The notes beneath the pieces were generated by a model, which ran no database searches, had not been told where the DNA came from, and was given only the letters and a program-made list of their open reading frames with translations. The position numbers and the translations under genes are program-made. 64,000 nt of DNA, taken from Marinomonas piezotolerans (GTDB lineage Bacteria > Pseudomonadota > Gammaproteobacteria > Pseudomonadales > Marinomonadaceae). Below, piece by piece: positions 53,281 to 61,733 of the stretch; position 1 is the stretch's first letter, and every line of letters begins with the position of its first letter. The stretch spans positions 434,001 through 498,000 of the forward strand of contig NZ_QKRA01000003.1 in NCBI RefSeq assembly GCF_003362755.1, written 5' to 3'.

Positions 53281-53571
53281 ATGAAGATGCTACCGGATGA
53301 ACTAATGCAAACTGCCGTGTTCGTCGTGGTGGCTTCCCTCGGTGGGCTGGTTAAATACCTTCGTCAAGTTCAACAAAACATACGAAATTTCTCGGTAATT
53401 CAGATGCTTATCACTGTAATCACTGGCGGTTTCCTTGGGATGCTTACGTATTTCTTAGGTGTGTCTGTGGGTATGGATGGCCCCATGATTGGTTTTATGT
53501 CTGGTATGGCTGGCTTGATGGGGGATGAAGCAATCAAGGTATACACAGATAAGTTTAAACGCGGGGGTTAG
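53281..53571 (+). CDS. Phage holin
   Basis: About 96 residues with three hydrophobic spans (LMQTAVFVVVASLGGLVKYL; VIQMLITVITGGFLGMLTYFL; GPMIGFMSGMAGLMGDEA), fitting phage holin families. It forms membrane lesions that release the endolysin. I use the ATG at 53281; an upstream TTG overlaps the terminator. Directly followed by the endolysin gene. Confidence 0.78.
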   Translation: MKMLPDELMQTAVFVVVASLGGLVKYLRQVQQNIRNFSVIQMLITVITGGFLGMLTYFLGVSVGMDGPMIGFMSGMAGLMGDEAIKVYTDKFKRGG

Positions 53572-53572
53572 C

Positions 53573-54091
53573 ATGAGCCTGAACTACTCACAATTACGGG
53601 AGTGTGTTGTTGTCCCCGCTTTAAGTCAGCTTGGGTTGTATTCGGAAGCCGCTGAGCAACTGGTGATCGGCACGATAGCTCAAGAGTCTAATGGCACATA
53701 CATCAAGCAGATCGGAGCAGGCCCAGCGCTTGGTCTGATCCAGATGGAGCCGCTTACCCATAAAGATCTCTGGCTTAACTTCATTAACTACAAGCCATGC
53801 TTTCGTGATGCTCTTTTGCAGATGACATCAGATAGCGTTGACGTGAACTACGACCAGCATGGTTGGCCAGATCATCAGGCATTGGTTTGGAATCTTCGGT
53901 ATGCGTTCGCGATGTGTCGAATGCACTACTACCGCAAGCCTGAAGCATTACCCAAAGCCAATGATATCAAGGCATTGGCTCAGTACTGGAAGATTCACTA
54001 CAACACAGTGAAAGGCGCTGGTACCACAGCTGAATTTCTCCATAACTTCCCGTATGACATGTACGGGCTTAATCGAGGTGACTACCTATGA
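53573..54091 (+). CDS. Lysozyme-like endolysin
   Basis: 172 residues with a lysozyme-like/SLT fold: catalytic Glu in IGTIAQESNGTYIKQIG and LIQMEPLTHKD. It degrades host peptidoglycan at lysis. It starts 2 bases after the holin stop, and no signal peptide is seen, so it depends on the holin. It overlaps the next gene by 4 bases. Confidence 0.8.
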   Translation: MSLNYSQLRECVVVPALSQLGLYSEAAEQLVIGTIAQESNGTYIKQIGAGPALGLIQMEPLTHKDLWLNFINYKPCFRDALLQMTSDSVDVNYDQHGWPDHQALVWNLRYAFAMCRMHYYRKPEALPKANDIKALAQYWKIHYNTVKGAGTTAEFLHNFPYDMYGLNRGDYL

Positions 54092-54390
54092 GACATGTAT
54101 TAGCACTGCTTGGAATGTTGGTGGCCTTGTTGGTCATGCCCACAGCGGCTTATGCCACGGAAGTGGTAGCAGATGACGGTGGCTTTATTGCCATGCTGGT
54201 TGGGGCGCTCCCGACACTTATAGAACTAACGCCTGCTTGGGTGGGGGTTGTGATCGGTGTGGTGTATGCCCTGGCACATGCTGTGGCTATGTTGCCCACG
54301 AAGTTTACTAGCGGCTGGCCTAGTTGGTTGAAATCATTGATTAATTTATTAGCTGCCAACTATGGCAAGGCTAAGAATAAAGATGGCTAG
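54088..54390 (+). CDS. Small secreted or membrane protein of lysis cassette
   Basis: 100 residues with an N-terminal signal/anchor (HVLALLGMLVALLVMPTAAYA) and a hydrophobic middle (AWVGVVIGVVYALAHAVAML). Could be a second holin or antiholin. It overlaps the endolysin by 4 bases and the next gene by 8. Confidence 0.65.
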   Translation: MRHVLALLGMLVALLVMPTAAYATEVVADDGGFIAMLVGALPTLIELTPAWVGVVIGVVYALAHAVAMLPTKFTSGWPSWLKSLINLLAANYGKAKNKDG

Positions 54391-54604
54391 CTTACTTAAA
54401 TTGATGCTCATTCTGATGGAATGGGCGGTGCAGGTTAAGAGGCGTGATGATGAAGCCCAGAAGCAAGAGCGACTACGTAAGGCGCGCACTGATCCTGCTG
54501 GGTATCTGCGTCAGTTTGGCAGGGTGCGGCATGTTGAGTCCAGTGGCTCAGCCGATCCCGTGCCCCGCGATCGAACCGGTACTGATAAACACGACGGTCA
54601 ATGA
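54383..54604 (+). CDS. Rz-like inner-membrane spanin candidate
   Basis: 73 residues with an N-terminal anchor (MASLLKLMLILMEWAVQ) and a charged, helical remainder (RRDDEAQKQERLRKARTD). Size and position fit Rz-type i-spanin, with a lipoprotein gene nested in another frame inside it. Confidence 0.6.
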   Translation: MASLLKLMLILMEWAVQVKRRDDEAQKQERLRKARTDPAGYLRQFGRVRHVESSGSADPVPRDRTGTDKHDGQ

Positions 54605-54689
54605 CCAGGTGTTCATAGTCCCAATAGATGAGATGGGACAGATAACTTCTTACATCGAGCAGCTTAGGCAGTGCGTTAACAATGAATGA
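54447..54689 (+). CDS. Rz1-like outer-membrane lipoprotein spanin
   Basis: 80 residues with a lipobox (LLGICVSLAGC) and a short proline-containing chain (AQPIPCPAIEPVLIN). It overlaps the Rz-like gene in another frame, the classic Rz/Rz1 nested layout that fuses inner and outer membrane at lysis. It overlaps the next gene by 8 bases. Confidence 0.72.
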   Translation: MMKPRSKSDYVRRALILLGICVSLAGCGMLSPVAQPIPCPAIEPVLINTTVNDQVFIVPIDEMGQITSYIEQLRQCVNNE

Positions 54690-55416
54690 AATCGGCTTCA
54701 ATATCTCCAATGACTTCAAGAGAATGGAGAAGATTCTCCATGGTCTACAAACGGACGTTATTCAGAAAGCCAAGATTCGCGCGCTTAATCGAACCGCTGA
54801 ACGAGTGAAGGAACACACGGTACGACAGGTGTTGCCAAAGTATATTGATCGCCCGACACGTTGGACGCTGAACTCAGTAATGGTGCGGAATGCGAGCCGA
54901 AAAGGCGGCATGGAAGCGAGGGTGTTATTCAAGGACTGGCGATACGTTGCCAAGTCTGCATCGGCAGCGGCGGACTACTTAGACCCAATGATTGAGGGTG
55001 GCGATCGTAGGCCAAAGAACTTTGAGCGGCGCCTAAAGAGAAGCGGGTTGATTCGCAAGGATCAGTTTGCATTGCCCGGTGGTGATATACGGCTTGACCG
55101 GTTCGGCAATATTCCTGCTCGCGTCAGTGACCATATCTTGCGAGACCTTAAGGCATACAACGACGGTGGCTACGATCGTAATACCAAACGCCAAGCGTTG
55201 AAGTATTTCTTGTTACCCCGTTACCCGCATAAGCCGATAGGTGTCTATTGGCGTCAGGGTGGCAAGCTTAAGCAGGCAATTGTATTTGCTGAGGACGCGC
55301 CCAACTACGAGGCTCGATTACCATTCTATCTCGAAGCTCAAAAGATGACCGTACGGGTCATAAGTGAGGAATTTCGGGAAGCGGCTCAATATTACGCCGC
55401 GCGTATGTCTAAGTAG
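54682..55416 (+). CDS. Minor tail protein Z-like
   Basis: 244 residues. The N-terminus (QTDVIQKAKIRALNRTAERVKEHTVRQVLP) resembles lambda gpZ-type tail proteins, which contact the tail tip/head joint, and the length and basic character fit roughly. In lambda Z lies between FII and U; here the corresponding slot (63577) goes straight from FII-like to U-like, so the gene seems to have moved to before the terminase. Assignment is moderate. Confidence 0.5.
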   Translation: MNEIGFNISNDFKRMEKILHGLQTDVIQKAKIRALNRTAERVKEHTVRQVLPKYIDRPTRWTLNSVMVRNASRKGGMEARVLFKDWRYVAKSASAAADYLDPMIEGGDRRPKNFERRLKRSGLIRKDQFALPGGDIRLDRFGNIPARVSDHILRDLKAYNDGGYDRNTKRQALKYFLLPRYPHKPIGVYWRQGGKLKQAIVFAEDAPNYEARLPFYLEAQKMTVRVISEEFREAAQYYAARMSK

Positions 55417-55739
55417 TTGAAAATTAAGGCTTTGGGTCCTTCCTAGACATAAAACCAATGGGGGTTATTCAGGTCCCATGCTATCTCTAGCTATAAAAGG
55501 TTCCTAGGACTTCCTTTCTTTTTGCCGCCAACCAAAGCTTTGTTGGGGGTCTTTTTAAGTTGGGTTTTTAAAAACTCTTTAAATTCATTTGGTTGCAAAT
55601 TGTCGAGTGCAAATGGCACACGCTCAGGTTGGGTGTTTTAAGCTTTTCAAAAAGCCTAGGGTAATATTTTTCTTTTTATGCAGTTGTCTGCTTCTGCCCG
55701 ACAGATTCTTTTTGATTTCAGTTGGTTAGTAGGTTTCAC
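55417..55739. other. Non-coding region before terminase, probable cos site
   Basis: About 320 bases without a gene just upstream of the Nu1-like gene, where lambdoid phages have cos. It has an inverted GGGTCC (55434) / GGTCCC (55474) pair and a CTTTCTTTTT pyrimidine run (55519) resembling terminase R-sites. The exact nicking site cannot be read. Confidence 0.5.
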
Positions 55740-56225
55740 ATGGGAAAGAAAGTCCAAAAAAAAGAGCTGGCCGACATACTTGGAGTGACTGAAAAGACGC
55801 TCACCACGTGGCAAAAAAACGGCATGCCAATCGAAGTAGTTGGAGGTCGAGGTTCGCGAAATATCTACGATACTGAAGCCGTAGTTGAATGGCTTGTAAC
55901 TCAGCGAATGATGAAAGCCGGAGTGGGGCAGGGTAAGGAAGTTTCGAAGGTCTTTGATGAGAAGATTGAAGGCGCTCGGTTAAAGCACTGGCAAGCCAAC
56001 GAAAAAGAGATTGCGGTGCGAGAAGAAGCCAAGCAATTGCTGCGCCGCCAAGAAATTGAATTCAAATTAGGTCAGATTATAACCGCCGCAAAATCGGGGC
56101 TTATGAACCTAGCTCCACGACTTTCACAGCGATTGGCTCTCACTAAAGAGCAAAAAGCGATCGTAGAAGATGAAGTTAAGTCAGCATTGGTAAGCATGGG
56201 TGAACAGAATGTCATTGAGCAATGA
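55740..56225 (+). CDS. Terminase small subunit, Nu1-like
   Basis: 161 residues with an N-terminal MerR/Nu1-type winged helix (KKELADILGVTEKTLTTWQKNGMPIEVVGGRGSRNIYDTEAVVEWL) that recognises cos, and a long helical C-terminal region that binds the large subunit. I use the ATG at 55740. Its end overlaps the large subunit start by 17 bases. Confidence 0.85.
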   Translation: MGKKVQKKELADILGVTEKTLTTWQKNGMPIEVVGGRGSRNIYDTEAVVEWLVTQRMMKAGVGQGKEVSKVFDEKIEGARLKHWQANEKEIAVREEAKQLLRRQEIEFKLGQIITAAKSGLMNLAPRLSQRLALTKEQKAIVEDEVKSALVSMGEQNVIEQ

Positions 56226-58221
56226 TAACTTTTTGCCTGAAATCAGCTTTTCGAGCATGGACGAAGTATACAAAGACCTGCAAAGCCTTTGGTTTCCGCC
56301 ACCAGACGAGAGCATCACAGAATGGGCGGAGCGATACCGCAAGTTATCAGCTGAAAACAGCGCCTTGCCGGGTGACTATCGAATATCGGTAACGCCCTTC
56401 CTTAAAGAAATTCAAGATGCTTGCTGTGATCCTGATATCCCGCGTGTTGTGTGTCAAAAGTCCGCGCAGGTTGCTTGGACAGACGGCATTATAAATAACG
56501 TGTTGGGCTATCACATACACCGTGATCCATGCCCTGCGTTAGTTTTGTTCCCAACCGAAGATATGGCAGAGCGATACTCAAAAGAGAAGTTCGGCCCCAT
56601 GATTCGTGATAGCGAGCCACTAGCAGAACGCATCAATCTGCAGTCACGCAATGCAGGCAATACAATTCTAAGTAAGCACTATCGCGGTGGGCACCTTGAG
56701 TTAGTCGGCTCGAATGCACCATCTAAACTTGCCTCATCACCGATTCGATTGATCTTAGTTGAAGAACCCGATCGCTGTTCACGAAACTCTGGTGGTGAAG
56801 GTAACTCGCTTAAACTTGCTTATGAACGTGGTAAAACCTTCTACAACCGAAAAATCATTTTAGGTGGCTCCCCGACGCTAAAAGGAACCAGCGAGATAGA
56901 GCGTGAAATGGCCCTCAGTGATAAGCGTCATTTTTACATCCCATGCCCTCATTGCAGTGAATTTACTCGCCTGCAATGGAACATGGTGGTTTGGGAAAAA
57001 GCTGATAAAGAAATTCACGAAGTGTACGAAGAGCACTTGCCAGAAACTGCAAAATTAAAATGCCCGAACTGCGAAGAGCTGTTTACCAACAACCAAAAAA
57101 ACGAAGCGCTGCAACTTGGAGAGTGGCGAGCAACCGCCCCCTTCACTGGCGTAGCGGGGTTTTACATAAACGAGCTATACAGTCCGTTCCCTAATGCTCG
57201 CTTACAAGATGTCGTCGAAAAATTCTTAGAGGCTCACAAGCTCGAAAAATCGGGTGATCATACGCTCATGACAACGTGGAAGAACACTTCCATGGGCGAG
57301 ACGTTTGAAATAGAGAGCGAAAGTGTAGACGCAACAGGGTTTGAAAACCGCCGCGAAGTTTACCAAGCCGACGTCCCACACGACGGCATCATCATTACCT
57401 GTTGGTTTGATACTCAAGACGATCGCTTAGAAGGTGAATTCGTTGCGTGGGGGCCAAACGAAGAGACGTGGTCACTAGACTACGTGAAATTGCATGGCGA
57501 TCTATCCCGTCCAGAGATTTGGAACGAGTTAGAAAAGCACATGAACCGTGATTTTATCAGTGCGACAGGCGTCATACATCGTGCTCGTTTGTGTGGCATC
57601 GATGCAGGCGGTCACTTTACTGGCGAAGTACACGCATTCTGTCGACGAGATATATTTCGCTATATACCGACATTTGGCTCAAAAGAGAACGGATCAACTA
57701 AGCCTGTTGCAAGCTTTCCACAAAAAGCCAACAACAAGCACAAAACGTACCTCACAGAGCTTAATACAGTCACAGCCAAGCAGGTCATATACGCACGGAT
57801 CAAACACCAAAAAGTAGGCCCCGGCTACTGTCATTTTCCACTCAAAGAAGTCTATGACGAGCGGTACTTTCACGGCCTAGTGATTGAAAAAATGATCAAG
57901 AAATACAGCAAAGGCCAAGAGTACTTCACGTTTGAAAATCCGCCGGGTGGTCGAAATGAGCCGCTGGACTGTCGTGTTGGAAACTTCGCAATGATTCGTA
58001 TATTGCAGCAAAACTACGGTATGAATCTGCGGTCACTGCAAAAGCTCATGGAGCAAACAATGCCAAAAGTCGAACCATCAGCACCACAATTTGTGCAAAC
58101 AGAGATTGAAGCGGAAGAGGTTGTAACTTCAAATCAGCCAGTTCCAAAGCCAGCACAAAAAAGCGAAAAGCCAAAGCCTAAAAAGCGCTCGTTCGGAAAA
58201 GTCGGGAGTATCAAAACGTGA
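56209..58221 (+). CDS. Terminase large subunit, gpA-like
   Basis: About 670 residues: packaging ATPase and cos endonuclease. ATPase region KSAQVAWTDGIINNVLGYH ... ALVLFPTEDMAERYSKEKFGPMI and the acidic ILVEEPDRCSRN; a zinc-binding CPHC ... CPNC in the middle; nuclease domain with CGIDAGGHFTGEVHAFCRR. Matches lambda A-type terminases throughout. The ATG at 56209 is preferred to the GTG at 56200. Confidence 0.93.
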   Translation: MSLSNDNFLPEISFSSMDEVYKDLQSLWFPPPDESITEWAERYRKLSAENSALPGDYRISVTPFLKEIQDACCDPDIPRVVCQKSAQVAWTDGIINNVLGYHIHRDPCPALVLFPTEDMAERYSKEKFGPMIRDSEPLAERINLQSRNAGNTILSKHYRGGHLELVGSNAPSKLASSPIRLILVEEPDRCSRNSGGEGNSLKLAYERGKTFYNRKIILGGSPTLKGTSEIEREMALSDKRHFYIPCPHCSEFTRLQWNMVVWEKADKEIHEVYEEHLPETAKLKCPNCEELFTNNQKNEALQLGEWRATAPFTGVAGFYINELYSPFPNARLQDVVEKFLEAHKLEKSGDHTLMTTWKNTSMGETFEIESESVDATGFENRREVYQADVPHDGIIITCWFDTQDDRLEGEFVAWGPNEETWSLDYVKLHGDLSRPEIWNELEKHMNRDFISATGVIHRARLCGIDAGGHFTGEVHAFCRRDIFRYIPTFGSKENGSTKPVASFPQKANNKHKTYLTELNTVTAKQVIYARIKHQKVGPGYCHFPLKEVYDERYFHGLVIEKMIKKYSKGQEYFTFENPPGGRNEPLDCRVGNFAMIRILQQNYGMNLRSLQKLMEQTMPKVEPSAPQFVQTEIEAEEVVTSNQPVPKPAQKSEKPKPKKRSFGKVGSIKT

Positions 58222-58445
58222 CAGAGCTACAAGAAGCGGAAGCAGAGCTAGCTGTGCTCAAAGCGGCCAAATCAAAACGCCTGCTAGGCACAGCAACACA
58301 AAGCGTATCGGGCGATGGGGATAGTATCTCCTTCGCTGCGGTGTCAATTTCACAAATGAATGCCGAAATCACCCGTCTTAAACGTCGTATTCGTGCGCTA
58401 AGCGGTGGAGGTCGAGGCATCACAGCTAATCCGGTGCCACGATGA
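58218..58445 (+). CDS. Head-tail connector, gpW-like
   Basis: 75 residues with the W-type pattern EAEAELAVLKAAKSKRLLG ... ISFAAVSISQMNAEITRLKRRI, about the size of lambda W (68). It stabilises filled heads before tail joining. It overlaps both neighbours by 4 bases. Confidence 0.85.
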   Translation: MTELQEAEAELAVLKAAKSKRLLGTATQSVSGDGDSISFAAVSISQMNAEITRLKRRIRALSGGGRGITANPVPR

Positions 58446-59980
58446 TACTTGACCACACAGGAATGCCGTTTCGTAGTGAGCCTGCGTATCGCGGAGCAAA
58501 CAACGACCACCATAAAAACTGGCGACCAAGGAAACGCAGTGCGGATGCGGATTTACTCCCTGAAAAAAGCACATTAGACGCCCGCCAAGCGGATCTTTTC
58601 CGCAACAACGGCGTAGCCAAAGGCGCAAAGCAAACCATGACCGACCACGTTGTCGGCTCCATGCTCATGCCCACGCCAAAGCCGAACTATCAAGCACTTG
58701 GAAAAGACGCTGAATGGGCGCGCGAATGGGCGCGAAAAGCAAAAAACCTGTTTAAACTTTGGGCGAACTCGCAAGATGCATCGCTAGCGCGTAACCAGAA
58801 TTTTCACTCAATGACGCAGCTGACATTTATGCAGTCGTTTGATGCAGGAGAAAGTTTTGCGATCCCGCGCTGGAAACCCATGCGGGACAATGCATTTTGC
58901 ATACAAATAATCGACCCTGACCGAGTATGTACGCCATACGGGAAAACGGACGGCGCAGGCATGCGGCGGGGTATTGAGAAAAACAGTGACGGTGAGGCGA
59001 TCGCATATCACATCGCCAACCGCCACCCAATAGACCTATCTCGAGACCTACTGAAATGGAAAAGGGTGCCAGCGCGAACCCCTTGGGGGCGCCGCAAAGT
59101 CATCCATACTTACGACATAACACGGCCAGAGCAATCTCGCGGTGTCGGGGCGCTGGTATCGGCGTTGTCAGAGTTCAAAATACTGGATGACTACTCGCAA
59201 GCGGAACTAAAAGCCGCTGCAAACAATGCGTTAATCGCGGCGTTTGTAAAATCGGATATGCCTGATGAACTGATTCGGCAGATATACCAGCCGCCATCAA
59301 ATGGAGACAACCCTGATGCCACGGTAGCCAGTGAATACTTGGACGCACGGGACAGCATGGATTACACCATGAGTCCTAACTCTGTTATTCCATTGCTACC
59401 GAACGAAGACGTTACGCCGTTTTTGCCAGGGCGTCCGAATCCATCTTATAGCGCCTTTGTGGAAAATATCTTTCGTCAGATCGGCGTTTCGTTCGGCATG
59501 CCCTATGAAATGCTGATGAAGGATTTCAGCAAAACCAACTACTCAAGCGCCCGCGCCTCTATGCTAGAAGCATACAAATTCGTGAAAAATCGACGGGCTT
59601 GGCTTATCTCTGCATGGGCACAGCCTGTGTACGAATTATGGTTAGAAGAGCAAGTCAACAAAGGCGCCCTAGAGGCGCCTGATTTTTATGCAAATCGCGC
59701 CGCTTACTGTCAGTGCGGCTGGATTGCCAGCGGCAAAGGTTGGGTTGATCCAGTAAAAGAGGCCCAGGGTGCGAAACTTCGCGTCGAGTATGGATTCTCA
59801 ACCTATGAGGCAGAGTGCGCAGAGCAGGGCCTCGATTGGGAGGATAACTTAGAGCAAATCGCTCACGAACGCCAAGTCATGGCAGATAAGGGCGTTCAGC
59901 TCTCCGATATTTATCAATTAATAGGTGATACAAATGACGCAGAAGAAACAGCACAACCGAATAATGCTACTGCTGGATGA
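58442..59980 (+). CDS. Portal protein, gpB-like
   Basis: 512 residues of the lambda-type portal family: AYRGANNDHHKNW near the start, QTMTDHVVGSMLMPTPKPNY, PDRVCTPYGK and the C-terminal ANRAAYCQCGWIASGKGWVDPVKEAQGAKLRVEYG. It forms the dodecameric DNA entry ring. Its end overlaps the protease gene by 47 bases. Confidence 0.93.
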   Translation: MILDHTGMPFRSEPAYRGANNDHHKNWRPRKRSADADLLPEKSTLDARQADLFRNNGVAKGAKQTMTDHVVGSMLMPTPKPNYQALGKDAEWAREWARKAKNLFKLWANSQDASLARNQNFHSMTQLTFMQSFDAGESFAIPRWKPMRDNAFCIQIIDPDRVCTPYGKTDGAGMRRGIEKNSDGEAIAYHIANRHPIDLSRDLLKWKRVPARTPWGRRKVIHTYDITRPEQSRGVGALVSALSEFKILDDYSQAELKAAANNALIAAFVKSDMPDELIRQIYQPPSNGDNPDATVASEYLDARDSMDYTMSPNSVIPLLPNEDVTPFLPGRPNPSYSAFVENIFRQIGVSFGMPYEMLMKDFSKTNYSSARASMLEAYKFVKNRRAWLISAWAQPVYELWLEEQVNKGALEAPDFYANRAAYCQCGWIASGKGWVDPVKEAQGAKLRVEYGFSTYEAECAEQGLDWEDNLEQIAHERQVMADKGVQLSDIYQLIGDTNDAEETAQPNNATAG

Positions 59981-61238
59981 GATTTTTAACCGAAACTTAG
60001 CCATCGATCAGCAGTATTTATTGGTAGCTCTTGGTGCGTTGACCAACCTCGGAAAAATCGACTTTTCCATGCTGGAAATGAATGGGGAAATATTCGAGCC
60101 AGCTCAATTGGTGGGCATGGCTGCTGAGTTCAGTCGAGAAACCGTTCGGCCTTACCACGTTCGAGATGGAGCGGCCATCATTCCTGTTCATGGTTCTCTG
60201 ACACACCGCTACGGCAGTCTTCGGCCTTCTAGCGGTATGACTGGTTATGATGGTATTCGTCTCAACATTGAAATGGCACAAGACGACCCGCAAGTCAGCG
60301 GCATCATCTACGACATTAACTCGCCCGGTGGGTCGGTCGATGGCCTGTTCGATTTAACGGATTGGGCTAAGGGGTTCGTTACCAAACCAACCCGCGCGAT
60401 TGTCGATCCGCAAGCATGCAGTGCGGCTCAATTGTTTGCTTCGGTTGCTGACAAGGTCACGCTCTCGCGCACCGATCGCATGGGTTCTATCGGTGCAGTT
60501 TCGGCACACACCGATGTTTCTAAGATGATGGAAGGGCGCGGCCAAAAAATCACACTCATCGCTGCGGGCGCAAAGAAAATCGAAGGGAACCCATATGAGG
60601 CCCTATCTGAAGAGGTTTACAACAGTCGAAAAGCCTCGCTTGAAGAGTTGCGTACGATGTTCGTGCAAACCCTTGTTGATAATCGTGGCTGTGACTTTGA
60701 TGCATTGATGGCCACCGAAGCGGCGGTGCTCAGTGCAAAGCAAGCAGTCGAGCTAAAGCTAGCCGACAAAATCATGTCTCCAGCGGATTCGTTGGACGAA
60801 TTCATTGATCAAATCAACCCAACAAATACCGGAGTAATCCCAATGTCAAAACCAGATACCAACGCAAATGCTCAAGAATCACAAGGTCCACAGCTAGACG
60901 AAAGCGCTATTCGCGCCGAAGCAGCGACAGCTGAGCGCGCACGAATCAAGGGTATTATTATGTCGGAACAGAGCGAAGGCCGCTCAGAAATGGCTCAGCA
61001 TATTGCGTTTAATACCGACATGAGCGCAGAGCAGGGCGTCGCCATGCTGGGTGTCTCGCCTAAAATGTCCGCAACGCTTGAAACAAAGACCGAACCAACG
61101 GCAACAACCGACTTCGCCACAGTCATGGCAAACCATGACCCGCAGGTGCCATCGGATGATCAAGATACAGGTTTAGATGCTGAGGCAGCAGCATCTAAAA
61201 ACCCGCTGATTGCGGCTCACCAGTCCATGCACGCCTAA
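59934..61238 (+). CDS. Head maturation protease (S49/gpC type) with scaffold tail
   Basis: About 434 residues. Residues ~60-300 form an S49 serine peptidase (HGSLTHRYG, YDINSPGGSVDG, CSAAQLFASVADK with the nucleophile, AGAKKIEGNPYE with the base Lys). The rest is a helical scaffold. An internal start at 60843 encodes the scaffold alone. Lambda C makes the same two products. Confidence 0.92.
   Translation: MTQKKQHNRIMLLLDEIFNRNLAIDQQYLLVALGALTNLGKIDFSMLEMNGEIFEPAQLVGMAAEFSRETVRPYHVRDGAAIIPVHGSLTHRYGSLRPSSGMTGYDGIRLNIEMAQDDPQVSGIIYDINSPGGSVDGLFDLTDWAKGFVTKPTRAIVDPQACSAAQLFASVADKVTLSRTDRMGSIGAVSAHTDVSKMMEGRGQKITLIAAGAKKIEGNPYEALSEEVYNSRKASLEELRTMFVQTLVDNRGCDFDALMATEAAVLSAKQAVELKLADKIMSPADSLDEFIDQINPTNTGVIPMSKPDTNANAQESQGPQLDESAIRAEAATAERARIKGIIMSEQSEGRSEMAQHIAFNTDMSAEQGVAMLGVSPKMSATLETKTEPTATTDFATVMANHDPQVPSDDQDTGLDAEAAASKNPLIAAHQSMHA
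60843..61238 (+). CDS. Nested scaffold protein, Nu3-like
   Basis: Internal in-frame ATG at 60843 with GGAG 8 bases upstream, giving about 131 residues (MSKPDTNANAQESQG ... LIAAHQSMHA) that form the C-terminal part of the protease. Matches the lambda C/Nu3 layout. The start is inferred from ribosome-site spacing. Confidence 0.7.
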   Translation: MSKPDTNANAQESQGPQLDESAIRAEAATAERARIKGIIMSEQSEGRSEMAQHIAFNTDMSAEQGVAMLGVSPKMSATLETKTEPTATTDFATVMANHDPQVPSDDQDTGLDAEAAASKNPLIAAHQSMHA

Positions 61239-61282
61239 TCACTGGCCGCGCACTTACTTAACTTAATTAGAGGAAAGTTACC

Positions 61283-61660
61283 ATGTCAGATTATGGTATG
61301 GCGTCAGTCACTGACGTGTCAGAAAACTTTGTGCCGTTTATCACCGGCGAAAAGCCACAAATCACCGACACCGTTACGATTGCCAGCGGCCACGCTGTTG
61401 CGCAATACACGGTGCTAGGTCGCGTAACGGCCACAGACAAATACATTCCATGCGTCAAAACTGCGACAGACGGCTCACAGGTGCCTCGTCGTATTGCTAT
61501 CTACGCCGTCGACTCAACGGGCGGTGACGCATTAGGTCCGGTCTATTGTGAAGTGGAATGCAACCCTGATGAGCTTGTGATCGACGGTTCGTGGGGGGCA
61601 CCAGAAGAAATGAAAGAGCTATTCGCAGACCAAGGTATCTACCTGCGTCGCCCGATGTAA
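61283..61660 (+). CDS. Head decoration protein, gpD-like
   Basis: 125 residues of the lambda D family: EKPQITDTVTIASGHAVAQYTVLGRVT and LVIDGSWGAPEEMKELFADQGIYLRRP. It caps and stabilises the expanded capsid. Confidence 0.9.
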   Translation: MSDYGMASVTDVSENFVPFITGEKPQITDTVTIASGHAVAQYTVLGRVTATDKYIPCVKTATDGSQVPRRIAIYAVDSTGGDALGPVYCEVECNPDELVIDGSWGAPEEMKELFADQGIYLRRPM

Positions 61661-61695
61661 CGGCAAGCCAACCAGAAATTAACCTTTAAGTTTAT

Positions 61696-61719
61696 AAAGC
61701 GCCTCCGGGTGCTTTTTTT
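61696..61719 (+). terminator. Hairpin with T run between D and E
   Basis: AAAGCGCC / GGGTGCTTT with loop TCC then seven Ts. It may attenuate or stabilise the mRNA between D and E; full termination would be unexpected since E is needed in excess. Confidence 0.65.
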
Positions 61720-61733
61720 GTGGAGAAACCACC

